Below, piece after piece: positions 33,908 to 42,804 of a DNA stretch of 64,000 bases (its first letter is position 1; each line of letters opens with the position of its first letter). The notes under the pieces were generated by a model. It was not told where the DNA came from and ran no database searches. It was given only the letters and a program-made list of their open reading frames with translations. The stretch covers positions 3,968,001-4,032,000 of the forward strand of contig CP108997.1 of the NCBI GenBank assembly GCA_036226585.1. The letters run 5' to 3'. The translations under genes and the position numbers were made by a program. The stretch is from Streptomyces sp. NBC_00708 (GTDB lineage Bacteria > Actinomycetota > Actinomycetes > Streptomycetales > Streptomycetaceae).

Positions 33908-35551
33908 TCAGCTCTCCGACAGCAGCTCGTCCGCGTCGACGATGCGGTACGCGTAGCCCTGCTCGGCCAGGAAGCGCTGGCGGTGCGCCGCGAAGTCCTG
34001 GTCGATCGTGTCGCGCGCGACGACCGAGTAGAACCGCGCCTCGTGCCCGTCGGCCTTCGGCCGCAGCACCCGGCCCAGGCGCTGCGCCTCCTCCTGGCGC
34101 GAACCGAACGTCCCGGACACCTGGATGGCGACCGTCGCCTCGGGCAGGTCGATGGAGAAGTTCGCCACCTTCGAGACCACCAGCACGTTCAGCTCGCCCT
34201 GGCGGAACGCCTCGAACAGCTTCTCGCGCTGGGCGTTGCTCGTCTCGCCCTTGATCACCGGGGCGTCCAGATGCTCGCCCAGCTCGTCGAGCTGGTCGAT
34301 GTACTGCCCGATGACCAGGGTCTGCTCGCCCTGGTGCTTGCGCACCAGCGCCTCGGTCACCTTCCGCTTCGTCGCGGTCGTCGCGCAGAACCGGTACTTC
34401 TCCTCGGCCTCGGCGGTCGCGTACGCGAGGCGCTCCGAGTCCGTGAGGTTGACCCGGACCTCGACGCAGTCCGCCGGGGCGATGTAGCCCTGCGCCTCGA
34501 TCTCCTTCCACGGCGCGTCGAACCGCTTGGGCCCGATGAGCGAGAAGACGTCCGACTCGCGGCCGTCCTCGCGGACCAGCGTCGCGGTGAGGCCGAGACG
34601 GCGGCGGGCCTGGAGGTCGGCGGTGAACTTGAAGACCGGCGCGGGCAGCAGGTGCACCTCGTCGTAGATCACGAGGCCCCAGTCGCGGGAGTCGAACAGC
34701 TCCAGGTGCGGGTAGACGCCCTTCCTGCGGGTCGTCAGCACCTGGTAGGTGGCGATCGTGACCGGCCGGATCTCCTTCCGCGTCCCGCTGTACTCGCCGA
34801 TCTCCTCCTCGGTCAGCGAGGTCCGCTTCACCAGCTCGTGCTTCCACTGCCGGGCGGAGACGGTGTTCGTGACGAGGATCAGGGTGGTCGCCTTGGCCTG
34901 CGCCATCGCGCCCGCCCCGACGAGGGTCTTGCCCGCGCCGCAGGGCAGCACGACGACGCCGGACCCGCCGTGCCAGAAGCCGTCCACGGCCTGCTGCTGG
35001 TACGGGCGCAGCGCCCAGCCGTTCTCGTCCAGCTCGATCGGGTGCGCCTCGCCGTCCACGTACCCCGCGAGGTCCTCGGCGGGCCAGCCGAGCTTGAGCA
35101 GCGTCTGCTTGACCTGGCCGCGCTCGGAGGGGTGCACGGCGACGGTGTCCGGGTCGATCCTGGCCCCGACCAGGGGCTGGACCTTCTTCGAGCGGAGGAT
35201 CTCCTCCAGCACCGGCCGGTCCGTCGTCGTCAGCACCAGCCCGTGCACGGGGTGCTTGGACAGGGTGAGGCGGCCGTAGCGGTCCATCGTCTCGGCGATG
35301 TCGACGAGCAGCGCGTGCGGGACGGGGTAGCGCGAGTGCGTCACGAGCGCGTCCACGACCTGCTCGGCGTCGTGCCCGGCCGCTCGGGCGTTCCACAGCC
35401 CGAGCGGGGTCAGCCGGTACGTGTGGATGTGCTCGGGCGCCCGTTCCAGCTCGGCGAACGGCGCGATGGCCCGGCGGCAGGCGTCGGCCTGCTCGTGGTC
35501 GACTTCGAGGAGGAGCGTTTTGTCGCTCTGGACGATGAGGGGTCCGCTCAC
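33908..35551 (-). CDS. XPB/Ssl2-type DNA repair helicase
   Basis: The 547-residue SF2 helicase has an N-terminal damage-recognition-like domain (about 1-180), Walker A PCGAGKT (Lys208), DEVH box at 297-300, LTATLVREDG (motif III) and C-terminal motifs QVSGTFGSRQEEAQRLGRVLRPK (motifs V-VI). Bacterial XPB homologues such as M. tuberculosis Rv0861c unwind DNA 3'-5'; their repair role is not settled. GTG 35551 follows GAAGGG. A large helicase-associated protein gene lies two genes upstream on the same strand, the same pairing as Rv0861c-Rv0862c. Confidence 0.92.
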   Translation of the reverse strand: MSGPLIVQSDKTLLLEVDHEQADACRRAIAPFAELERAPEHIHTYRLTPLGLWNARAAGHDAEQVVDALVTHSRYPVPHALLVDIAETMDRYGRLTLSKHPVHGLVLTTTDRPVLEEILRSKKVQPLVGARIDPDTVAVHPSERGQVKQTLLKLGWPAEDLAGYVDGEAHPIELDENGWALRPYQQQAVDGFWHGGSGVVVLPCGAGKTLVGAGAMAQAKATTLILVTNTVSARQWKHELVKRTSLTEEEIGEYSGTRKEIRPVTIATYQVLTTRRKGVYPHLELFDSRDWGLVIYDEVHLLPAPVFKFTADLQARRRLGLTATLVREDGRESDVFSLIGPKRFDAPWKEIEAQGYIAPADCVEVRVNLTDSERLAYATAEAEEKYRFCATTATKRKVTEALVRKHQGEQTLVIGQYIDQLDELGEHLDAPVIKGETSNAQREKLFEAFRQGELNVLVVSKVANFSIDLPEATVAIQVSGTFGSRQEEAQRLGRVLRPKADGHEARFYSVVARDTIDQDFAAHRQRFLAEQGYAYRIVDADELLSES

Positions 35552-35639
35552 GCGCGTTGGCCCTTCCGGCTCGGGGGAAACCTCCAGTGTGCCGCATCGG
35601 GGGGCGGCGTGTCGTTGGCCCCCGTACGGGTAACCCCAG

Positions 35640-35766
35640 CCCGTCCGGCGTTTGAGGACGGAACCGGTGCGCCCGGACCGGGCAAATCAAGCCCGTCCGG
35701 CGATTGAGGACAAAGCAGTGCCCCCGGACCGGGGCCGAAGGTTCCGTCCTCAAACGCCGGACGGGC
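35640..35766. repeat. Three copies of the dispersed intergenic repeat
   Basis: CCCGTCCGGCG..GAGGACGG occurs at 35640-35665 and, slightly diverged, 35692-35711; an inverted copy lies at 35742-35766. Together they can fold into alternative hairpins. Confidence 0.8.
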
Positions 35767-35798
35767 TTGGTAGGCGCAGGCGGTCCGCAGGGCAGCGC

Positions 35799-36344
35799 TC
35801 ACGGCGTCGGCGGCCGGTGGCCGCGGCCGCGGGGGAGGCGGCCCTGGTGGACCGCCGCGTGCGCCGTGCGCGCCAGCTCCGGCGCGTCCGCCGTGAAGGA
35901 GTCGACCCGGATGGCCCGGCCCTCGCGGAGGCGGATCACGCACGTGAAGCCCATGCCCCGCGCCTCGGCCAGCGGCCGGCCGTCGTCGCCGTGCGCCCCC
36001 ACCGACGCGATGTCCTCCCAGGGGATCAGCGTCGCGGTCCCCGCGACCCGGTGGGTCAGCCCCCGCTCGTGGACGTCGAAGCTCTGCTCACGCGTACGGA
36101 AGCCCTGGACGAACCGCCAGACCGCCAGGCCCAGCCCCACGAGCCCGACGCCGAGGAGCAGGCCGGCCAGCTCGGGGGCCCCGTCCGTGGTGCCGATGGA
36201 GGCGAGCACGACCGGTATCCCGAAGGCCAGTCCGGCCGCCCCGACGGCCGACAGCACGCCGGCCTGCACCAGCCGTCTGCCGCCGTCCGTACGGTGCTCG
36301 CGGACGAAGCCGCCCAGCTGCCGGGCAGCGTCGGTGCGTCGCAT
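35799..36344 (-). CDS. Two-TM membrane protein with PH-like C-terminal domain
   Basis: The 181-residue protein has a short basic N-terminus, two hydrophobic helices (about 27-50 and 60-82), then a beta-rich segment SFDVHERGLTHRVAGTATLIPWEDIASVGAH and FTCVIRLREGRAIRVDSFTADAPELA, the pattern of bacterial PH-like membrane proteins. ATG 36344 has AGGGGG at 7-nt spacing. It sits between the XPB helicase and its partner but shares no clear function with them. The DUF is not recognised with certainty. Confidence 0.7.
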   Translation of the reverse strand: MRRTDAARQLGGFVREHRTDGGRRLVQAGVLSAVGAAGLAFGIPVVLASIGTTDGAPELAGLLLGVGLVGLGLAVWRFVQGFRTREQSFDVHERGLTHRVAGTATLIPWEDIASVGAHGDDGRPLAEARGMGFTCVIRLREGRAIRVDSFTADAPELARTAHAAVHQGRLPRGRGHRPPTP

Positions 36345-36430
36345 GTGGTTCCCCCTGTGATCGCGGACGTAGTCGCGGACACGCCAAAGTGTGCCCGTGC
36401 CCGGCCCAGGGGCAAACAGCCGCGACCGGC

Positions 36431-38875
36431 CTACTCCGCCAGTTCCGCCACGCCCGTGATCCGGTGCAGCGGGTACGTGCGGACCTCGTCCGCCGTGTGG
36501 TCGTACGCCGTCACGAAGCCGCCCTCTACGCGGACCGGGGCGATCACGCGCTGGCTCGCGGTGCCCTCCGCGTTGACGTAGCCGATCCACACCGCAGAGC
36601 CCGTCATCGCGGCGGCCTGGACGGTGACCAGGGTCTCCGCCGGGGTCGTACGCGGCAGCGCGCCGGGCGGCGTGGCGGGGCCGGTGTCCTTCTGGGCGTG
36701 GACGACCGTGGCGGCGGTGTCCCCGGCCCGGATCGCCCGGACCGCCGCGCCGAGCAGGGTGGTATCCGGCACCGGCGGGCCCTCGGGGACGGGCGTGGGC
36801 GCCGAACGGGGCGGGGTGCGGTGGGCGCCGGCCCGGGTGATCAGGACGTCGCCGTCGGCGGACTCCGCGGCGGGCGCGTACCCCATCTCGCGGAGCCCTT
36901 CGAGGAGCGAGGCCGGATCGGCGCGGGCCGCCAGCACCGTCGGCGCGATCCGGCGCAGCCGCAGCGCGGCGGACCGCTTGTCGGCGAGGATCTCGTTGAG
37001 CACGGCCTCGTCGTCGCAGCGCACGTACGAGGAGGCGGCGCCGATCCGGAGGTGGCCGTGGCGCCGGGCCACGTCGTCGATGAGGTAGCTCAGCGGCTGC
37101 GGCACCGGCGTACGGCTGTGCGCGGCGAGGAAGGCGTGCAGGTCGGCGGCGGTCTGTCCGGCGTCCAGGGCCCGGCGGACCGACCCGGGCGTGAACCGGT
37201 ACACCGTCGCCCCGCCCTTGGACTCGATGTCCGCGAGCGCGCCGAGCAGATCGGCGAGGGGGCGTTCCAGCGGCCCCGGCGCGACGGCGGTCAGGTCGGC
37301 CTGGAGCAGGACGTGGTCCAGCGGCTCGGGCAGCAACGGGGCGAGCAGCCCGGCCGCCTCGGCGGGCCCGCCGGTGAGCAGGGCGCGGGTGTGGGCGGCG
37401 AGCGCGCCGCGCCCGGTGATGCCGAGGAGCTCCGACTCGTTCAGCGTCCACAGGGCGATCCGGGAGCGCAGATCCGTGGTCTCCCCGGTGGCGGCGGTCC
37501 CGCGCAGGGGCCGTTCCCAGCGGAGCCGGGCGAGCACGGTCTCGGGGTCGGGCGCGGTGCCGGCCGGCAGGGCGTCGAGCAGGGCGAGGACCCGGTGGCG
37601 CACCTCGGGCGCGGCGGAGCGGTCCAGGTCGGCGCCGAGCGCGGACAGGGCCCGCCCCTTGGCGTCCTGGCCGCCGACCAGACCGGAGGTACGGGTGGCG
37701 GTGAGCCAGGCCGTGGCGAGGGAGACCCAGCGCTCCTGGGCGGGCAGCTCCAGCCACTCGTCGTACGCGGGCGTCGGCGCGTACCGCTCGTCCGCCTCGC
37801 CGTCGGAGGCCAGCAGCCCGGCGGCGTACGCCAGCTCGACCCAGAACGCGGCGGCGGGCTCCGGGACGTCCAGCGCGGTGGCCGTCTTCCGCAGCTCCCG
37901 GACGCTGAGCCCGCCGGCGCGCAGGACGACGGGGCCGCCGCCGTTCCAGAGCTTCAGCAGCTCCTCGACGGTGGACACGGCCTGGAACGCCTGGCCGGCC
38001 GCCGCACTGTCCACAGCCTGTGGATCGCGTTCGGCGACGGCGGCCACGACCGGCGGCCGGGGCTCGGGCACCCGGTGCGCGCGTCCGGCCCGCAGATGCA
38101 GCGCGGCCTCACGGGGCAGCACGACGGTCCGGGTCGAGACGGGCAGCAGGAGGCCCCGGTCGCGCAGCCACTTCACGGGCGGCGTCGGATTCGGCGTCAC
38201 CTCCCCGTACGGCGGCCCCCACACGAGCCGGTCCAGGACCGCCAGCGCCTCCATGGGGGCGGTGTCGAGCAGCCTGCCCATCCGGGCGCGGTCGGTGAAC
38301 AGCGCGGTCAGGGCCGTCACCGCGGACACCGGGTCGTGCGTGGCGGGCAGTCCGGCGGCGGCCAGGATCTCCTGGAGCCGGCCCGGCGACATCCCGGCGG
38401 TGGCCTCGGCGACGGTCGGCCCGAGCCCGGTGGGGGAGGGGTGCTGCGGGGACGGCGACAGCAGCTCCCGCGCCGTACGCACCAGCCGCAGCCGGTCGTC
38501 CTCGCCCCACACGAGCGCCTGCTCGCGCAGGGTGCCGAGCGCGCCGGGCAGCGCCTCGGTGATCGCGGCGCCCGCGTCGTCGCGCTGCTCGCCGTCGTCC
38601 TGCCCGTCACCGGTCAGCAGGCCGAGCAGCGTCCCGTACGGCGCCGGGTCGGGCGCCACCGCCAGCGCCTCGGCGGTCTGCAGGGCGAACCGGTCGAGGT
38701 GTTCCAGGGCCCGGACGACGGACGCACGGGTGCCCGCGCGCGTGGCGAGCTGGGTGATGTCGCCCGGTACGGGGGAGAGGAGATCGGGCCGCGCCCGCAG
38801 CAGCCCGGCCAGTGACTCGTCGTCCCGGGCGCGCAGAGCCTCGGCGAGCGTCCGCGGTGGTGTGGTCGTCCCCAT
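36431..38875 (-). CDS. Helicase-associated domain protein (XPB partner, Rv0862c-like)
   Basis: The 814-residue protein has N-terminal helical repeats (LAEALRARDDESLAGLLRARP), several winged-helix-like segments (LSVRELRKTATALDVPEP near 290), a middle domain LLQADLTAVAPGPLERPLADLL, then SYLIDDVARRHGHLRIGAASSYVRCDDEAVL, as in the XPB N-terminal helicase-associated family (Helicase_C_3). The C-terminus, VWIGYVNAEGTASQRVIAPVRVEGGFVTAY, is WYL-like. It lacks Walker motifs and so is not itself a helicase. It probably works with the XPB-type helicase. ATG 38875 or GTG 38884 could be the start. Confidence 0.82.
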   Translation of the reverse strand: MGTTTPPRTLAEALRARDDESLAGLLRARPDLLSPVPGDITQLATRAGTRASVVRALEHLDRFALQTAEALAVAPDPAPYGTLLGLLTGDGQDDGEQRDDAGAAITEALPGALGTLREQALVWGEDDRLRLVRTARELLSPSPQHPSPTGLGPTVAEATAGMSPGRLQEILAAAGLPATHDPVSAVTALTALFTDRARMGRLLDTAPMEALAVLDRLVWGPPYGEVTPNPTPPVKWLRDRGLLLPVSTRTVVLPREAALHLRAGRAHRVPEPRPPVVAAVAERDPQAVDSAAAGQAFQAVSTVEELLKLWNGGGPVVLRAGGLSVRELRKTATALDVPEPAAAFWVELAYAAGLLASDGEADERYAPTPAYDEWLELPAQERWVSLATAWLTATRTSGLVGGQDAKGRALSALGADLDRSAAPEVRHRVLALLDALPAGTAPDPETVLARLRWERPLRGTAATGETTDLRSRIALWTLNESELLGITGRGALAAHTRALLTGGPAEAAGLLAPLLPEPLDHVLLQADLTAVAPGPLERPLADLLGALADIESKGGATVYRFTPGSVRRALDAGQTAADLHAFLAAHSRTPVPQPLSYLIDDVARRHGHLRIGAASSYVRCDDEAVLNEILADKRSAALRLRRIAPTVLAARADPASLLEGLREMGYAPAAESADGDVLITRAGAHRTPPRSAPTPVPEGPPVPDTTLLGAAVRAIRAGDTAATVVHAQKDTGPATPPGALPRTTPAETLVTVQAAAMTGSAVWIGYVNAEGTASQRVIAPVRVEGGFVTAYDHTADEVRTYPLHRITGVAELAE

Positions 38876-38960
38876 CCGCCCCACGGTAGTCGTTCCGGAC
38901 AGCCGTGAGGGCGCTACCGTCGGTGCAGGCCGGTAGCGGGGAACCGAGGGGAAGCATCGC

Positions 38961-39971
38961 GTGGGGATCGAGAGCGACCAGCTGGTCTACGACTATCTGA
39001 GCCGGGTCGGCGACCTCGCCCAGCAGCAACAGCTGTCGTCGGCCGCCCGGATGCGGCTCGTGTCGGAGCTCCGGGCCGAGATCGAACGGCAGCGCACGGC
39101 CCAGGCGGCCCACACGCCGGGCCAGGTGCGCCGCATCATCGGCACGCTCGGCACCCCGGACGAACTGGTCGCGGAGGCGGGCCGGAGGGCGCCGGAGGCG
39201 CCGGAAATTCCCGGACCGCGCCGCGCGCGTCACCACAAGCCCGCACCGCCGGAAGCACCGGACGAGGCGGAGGCGGGCGCCGTCCCGCACGCGGCCGACT
39301 TCGGCGCCGCCGGCCCGCACCGGGCGGGTACGGACGAGCTGGGTGACGGTGAGGCGGACTGGTGGCGGGACGAACCCGGCCCGTTCGGCGAGTCCGGACC
39401 GGGCGCGTTCGGCGAGTTCGGCCCCGGTACGGAGGTGCCGGGCTTCCGGGGCGGTGTGGAGATCGAGGCGCTGCTGCGCCCGCCGGAGCCGGAGGAGGAG
39501 CCGGACGAGGAGGGCTCGGAAGAGGAGGCCCCGGACGAGGAGGCCCCGGACACCGCGCCCCCGGAGAAGCGCCGCCGCCGGCTGCCGAAGCTCCGCCGTG
39601 GGCGCACCCCCGCGCCGGAGGCCGCCGCCCCGCGCCGGGGCTTCGGCCACCCGGTGCTGCTGCTGGCCGCCGCCCTGCTGGTGACGGGCGCGGTGATGGG
39701 CTCGCTGCTGGCCCTGGCGGGCGGCTGGCTGCTCGCGTACAGCTCCCGCAAACTGACGCGCGCGGAGGCGAAGTGGGCGGCGATGGGTCTGCCCGGGGCG
39801 GTCGCGGCGGCGGCCCTGGTCTGGCTGTGGGGCCGCATGGACGGCCGCTGGGGTGCCCCGATCGCGGAGGACGGCATGAAGGACGCCCTGGGCGACGTCT
39901 GGCCGGTCACGATACGAGCGGCGGCGGTGGCCTCGGCGCTGTTCCTGCTGTGGCGGGCGAGGCGGAGGTAG
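38961..39971 (+). CDS. Membrane protein with acidic linker
   Basis: The 336-residue protein has an N-terminal helical domain (SDQLVYDYLSRVGDLAQQQ, LVSELRAEIERQR, VRRIIGTLGTPDELVAEA) resembling the cytoplasmic HAAS-type domain found in sensor/antisigma-like membrane proteins. A Pro/Glu-rich linker (about 75-215, with EEEPDEEGSEEEAPDEEAPD) leads into three or four C-terminal helices (from HPVLLLAAALLVTGAV). GTG 38961. The acidic stretch consists of tandem Glu-Glu-Ala-Pro-Asp units. The gene is divergent from the helicase partner. Function unknown. Confidence 0.72.
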   Translation: MGIESDQLVYDYLSRVGDLAQQQQLSSAARMRLVSELRAEIERQRTAQAAHTPGQVRRIIGTLGTPDELVAEAGRRAPEAPEIPGPRRARHHKPAPPEAPDEAEAGAVPHAADFGAAGPHRAGTDELGDGEADWWRDEPGPFGESGPGAFGEFGPGTEVPGFRGGVEIEALLRPPEPEEEPDEEGSEEEAPDEEAPDTAPPEKRRRRLPKLRRGRTPAPEAAAPRRGFGHPVLLLAAALLVTGAVMGSLLALAGGWLLAYSSRKLTRAEAKWAAMGLPGAVAAAALVWLWGRMDGRWGAPIAEDGMKDALGDVWPVTIRAAAVASALFLLWRARRR

Positions 39972-40026
39972 GCGGCGGGGACGACCGGGCGCGGCGGCCG
40001 TTCGTCCGGCGTCCACAATGGGGGAC

Positions 40027-40641
40027 ATGACCCCCACACCCCTGACGGTCGGCTTCGACCTGGACATGACGCTCATCGACTCCCGCCCCGGCATCAAGGC
40101 CGTCTACGAGGCCCTCGTCGCCGAGACGGGCGCCGCGATCGACACCGACCTGGTCGTGAGCCGCCTGGGCCCGCCGCTGGAGGAGGAGCTGGCGAACTGG
40201 CTGCCGGCCGCCGAGGTGCCCGCCGTCGCGGACCGGTACCGGGAGATCTACCCCTCGTACGCGATCACCCCGACGCTCGCCCTGCCGGGCGCGCGGGAGG
40301 CGGTCGAGGCGATACGGGCGCGCGGCGGCCGGACGCTCGTGGTCACCGCCAAGTACGAGCCGAACGCCAAGCTGCACCTGGCGCACCTCGGCATCGAACC
40401 GGACGTCATCGTGGGCAACCTCTGGGCCGAGCGGAAGGCGGTGGCCCTGAAGGAGCACGGCGCCACGGTCTACGTCGGCGACCACATCGGCGACGTACGC
40501 GGCGCCCAGGCGGCGAACGCCGTCTCCGTGGCCGTCACGACGGGCCCGTGCGGCGCGGCGGAGCTGCGCGACGCGGGCGCGGACGTGGTCCTCACGTCCC
40601 TCACCGAACTGCCGGCCTGGCTGGACACGTACCGACCCTAG
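40027..40641 (+). CDS. HAD family hydrolase
   Basis: The 204-residue protein has HAD motif I FDLDMTLIDS (Asp11, Asp13), a helical C1 cap, motif II VVTAKYEP (Thr), Lys in ERKAVALKEHG and motif III YVGDHIGDVRGAQAA, as in phosphoglycolate phosphatase-like enzymes. It should dephosphorylate a small metabolite. ATG 40027 is preferred to the in-frame ATG at 40018. Its stop overlaps that of the convergent gene through a shared CTAG. Confidence 0.88.
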   Translation: MTPTPLTVGFDLDMTLIDSRPGIKAVYEALVAETGAAIDTDLVVSRLGPPLEEELANWLPAAEVPAVADRYREIYPSYAITPTLALPGAREAVEAIRARGGRTLVVTAKYEPNAKLHLAHLGIEPDVIVGNLWAERKAVALKEHGATVYVGDHIGDVRGAQAANAVSVAVTTGPCGAAELRDAGADVVLTSLTELPAWLDTYRP

Positions 40642-40871
40642 CTACCGCTCGTGGGACCCCGCCCGTACCGGACCGAGCGGATGACGCCCGCCGCCGCGAT
40701 CAGGAAACCGACGCCCATCAGCATGCACAGGGACCAGAAGACGGACGGCAGCGGGCGGGTGCCCAGGAACAGGGGCGCCATGGTGGCGAGGGTGGAGAGG
40801 GCGCCGAGGAAGAAGACGATCGCGCCGATCCGGACCAGCCGGTCGCCTGCGCCGGAAGATGAGGTACTCAC
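40638..40871 (-). CDS. Small two-TM membrane protein
   Basis: The 77-residue protein has two hydrophobic helices (LVRIGAIVFFLGALSTLATMAPLF and FWSLCMLMGVGFLIAAAGVI) with short polar ends. GTG 40871 gives MSTSSSGAGDR. It ends inside the HAD hydrolase stop. Function unknown. Confidence 0.62.
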   Translation of the reverse strand: MSTSSSGAGDRLVRIGAIVFFLGALSTLATMAPLFLGTRPLPSVFWSLCMLMGVGFLIAAAGVIRSVRYGRGPTSGS

Positions 40872-41073
40872 CCCGTCAGGGTAGTTCCCGGGCACGGGGA
40901 ACCGTGTCCGGGTGAAGCAGGTGCCGTTTCCGGACACAGTCCGGATGACCAGGCTTGACGAGGGGTACGTCACCTGTGGAGGCTTCAGGCCCGGCAGGGG
41001 AGCACGACCACAGGACGGCCTGACCTGCTGAGGGCTTTCGTTCCGGCATACGGGTTGAGATGGGGTGCGTGCT

Positions 41074-41457
41074 TTGCCGACTGGCAAGGTCAAGTGGTTC
41101 AACAGCGAGAAGGGCTTCGGCTTCCTCTCCCGCGACGACGGCAGCGACGTCTTCGTGCACTCGTCCGTGCTCCCGGCCGGGGTCGACGCTCTCAAGCCCG
41201 GCCAGCGCGTCGAGTTCGGCGTGGTCGCCGGGCAGCGCGGTGACCAGGCGCTCTCCGTGACCGTCCTCGACCCGACCCCGTCCGTCGCGGCGGCCCAGCG
41301 CCGCAAGCCGGACGAGCTGGCCTCGATCGTCCAGGACCTGACGACCGTCCTGGAGAACATCACCCCGATGCTGGAACGCGGCCGTTACCCCGACAAGGCG
41401 TCGGGCGCCAAGATCGCCGGCCTGCTGAGGGCGGTCGCGGACCAGCTCGACGTGTAG
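41074..41457 (+). CDS. Cold-shock domain protein with C-terminal extension
   Basis: The 127-residue protein begins MPTGKVKWFNSEKGFGFL, with RNP1 KGFGF and RNP2 VFVH. A C-terminal helical extension (about 70-127; PDELASIVQDLTTVLENITPMLERGRYPD) is unlike ordinary 67-residue Csp proteins but like M. tuberculosis Rv0871 (CspB). It should bind single-stranded RNA or DNA. TTG 41074 is preferred because it gives the conserved MPTGKVKW start with GGGG 8 nt upstream; GTG 41065 is the alternative. Confidence 0.87.
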   Translation: MPTGKVKWFNSEKGFGFLSRDDGSDVFVHSSVLPAGVDALKPGQRVEFGVVAGQRGDQALSVTVLDPTPSVAAAQRRKPDELASIVQDLTTVLENITPMLERGRYPDKASGAKIAGLLRAVADQLDV

Positions 41458-41467
41458 GGCCTCCGCC

Positions 41468-42028
41468 ATGAGCGCCGGCTACTCCCCGCCGCGTCAGTCC
41501 GCGACCTACCGCGCCATCGCCGGCTGCGGCGGGACCCTCGCGGCTGTCGTCGTCATCGGCGTCTTCTGGGCGATGGCGAGCGTTCCCCGCCCGCCACCGC
41601 CCGGCACCACGGACGAGCGGCAGGCGGGCTATCGCATGGAGCGTGACGCCGGGGACTACGCCAGGGCGCTCTTCGACGCCTCCCGGGACGCCCCGCTCAC
41701 CGAGGCGCGGCTCGCCGCCGTTCCGGTGCCGCACGAGGGGGGCATCGGGGTCGCCGGGCTCTCCCGGGAGGGTGACACCACAGTCGTCACCTTCTCCACG
41801 CACGCCCGCTACGGCCGCCCCGACGACCTCGAGGAGACGATGGCCTGCTACCGGGTCGAACTGGTCGGGAAGCTCGGCCACCCCCGGTTGAGGAGGATGG
41901 CCGACGAGGCGTGCCCCCGTACGCGGGAGACGCCCGGCTCTCAGCCGAACGACAGCGCGTCCGGGGCGAGCGCCGGGACCAGGCCCTCGGCCGCCGCGCG
42001 GGTCAGCAGGCCGCGGATCGCGGCGTAG
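41468..42028 (+). CDS. Hypothetical membrane-anchored protein overlapping mqnD antisense
   Basis: The 186-residue protein has a short N-terminus, one hydrophobic helix (GTLAAVVVIGVFWAMA, about 24-40), a Pro-rich linker (RPPPPG) and an extracytoplasmic domain with ARYGRPDDLEETMACYRVEL. It starts 10 nt after the cold-shock gene, so the two are probably co-transcribed. Its last 29 codons lie antisense to the end of mqnD (88-bp overlap), and their composition looks like antisense reading, so the natural end may once have been near 41940. Confidence 0.6.
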   Translation: MSAGYSPPRQSATYRAIAGCGGTLAAVVVIGVFWAMASVPRPPPPGTTDERQAGYRMERDAGDYARALFDASRDAPLTEARLAAVPVPHEGGIGVAGLSREGDTTVVTFSTHARYGRPDDLEETMACYRVELVGKLGHPRLRRMADEACPRTRETPGSQPNDSASGASAGTRPSAAARVSRPRIAA

Positions 42029-42804
42029 CCGTCCTCGCCCAGGTCCGCGGTGAACTCGTTGACGTACAGGCCGATGTGCTGGTCCGCGACGGACGGGTCC
42101 ATCTCCTGGGCGTGCGCGAGAACGTACGGGCGGGACGCCTCCGGGTCGTCCCAGGCCATGCGGACCGAGGTGCGGACGGACTCGGCGAGCAGCTTCAGCG
42201 TGTCCGCGCCCAGCGAGCGCTTCGCGATGATCGCGCCGAGCGGGATCGGCAGGCCGGTGGTGTCCTCCCAGTGCCGGCCCATGTCGGCCAGGCTGTGCAG
42301 GCCGTAGTTCCGGTACGTGAAGCGCGCCTCGTGGATGACCAGGCCGGCGTCCACCTTGCCGTCCCGGACCGCCGGCATGATCTGGTCGAACGGCATGACG
42401 ACGATCTCGCCGACCCCGCCCGGCACCACCTCGGCCGCCCAGAGGCGGAACAGCAGGTAGGCGGTGGAGCGCTCGCTCGGTACGGCGACGGTCTTCCCGG
42501 TCAGGTCGGTGCCCGCCTCGCGGGTGAGGACGAGCGGCCCGCAGCCCCGGCCCAGCGCGCCGCCGCACGGCAGCAGCGCGTACTCCTCCAGGACCCAGGG
42601 CAGCACCGCGTACGACACCTTGAGCACGTCCAGTTCGCCGCGCTCGGCCATGCCGTTGGTCAGGTCGATGTCCGCGAAGGTGATGTCCAGCGCCGGCGCG
42701 CCGGGGACCCTGCCGTGCGCCCAGGCGTCGAAGACGAACGTGTCGTTCGGGCAGGGCGAGAAGGCGATGCGCAGCGCGTCAGCCTGCGGTGTCGTCTCGG
42801 TCAT
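41941..42804 (-). CDS. mqnD: 1,4-dihydroxy-6-naphthoate synthase
   Basis: The 287-residue protein opens LRIAFSPCPNDTFVFDAWAHG, the MqnD signature, with GELDVLKVSYAVLPWV, LPCGGALGRGCGPLVL and the putative catalytic-His segment DAGLVIHEARFTY. MqnD converts cyclic dehypoxanthine futalosine to 1,4-dihydroxy-6-naphthoate in the futalosine menaquinone pathway. Its start overlaps the end of mqnB by 26 bp, so translation is coupled. mqnA and mqnC are not in the window, as in S. coelicolor, where the mqn genes are scattered. Confidence 0.95.
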   Translation of the reverse strand: MTETTPQADALRIAFSPCPNDTFVFDAWAHGRVPGAPALDITFADIDLTNGMAERGELDVLKVSYAVLPWVLEEYALLPCGGALGRGCGPLVLTREAGTDLTGKTVAVPSERSTAYLLFRLWAAEVVPGGVGEIVVMPFDQIMPAVRDGKVDAGLVIHEARFTYRNYGLHSLADMGRHWEDTTGLPIPLGAIIAKRSLGADTLKLLAESVRTSVRMAWDDPEASRPYVLAHAQEMDPSVADQHIGLYVNEFTADLGEDGYAAIRGLLTRAAAEGLVPALAPDALSFG

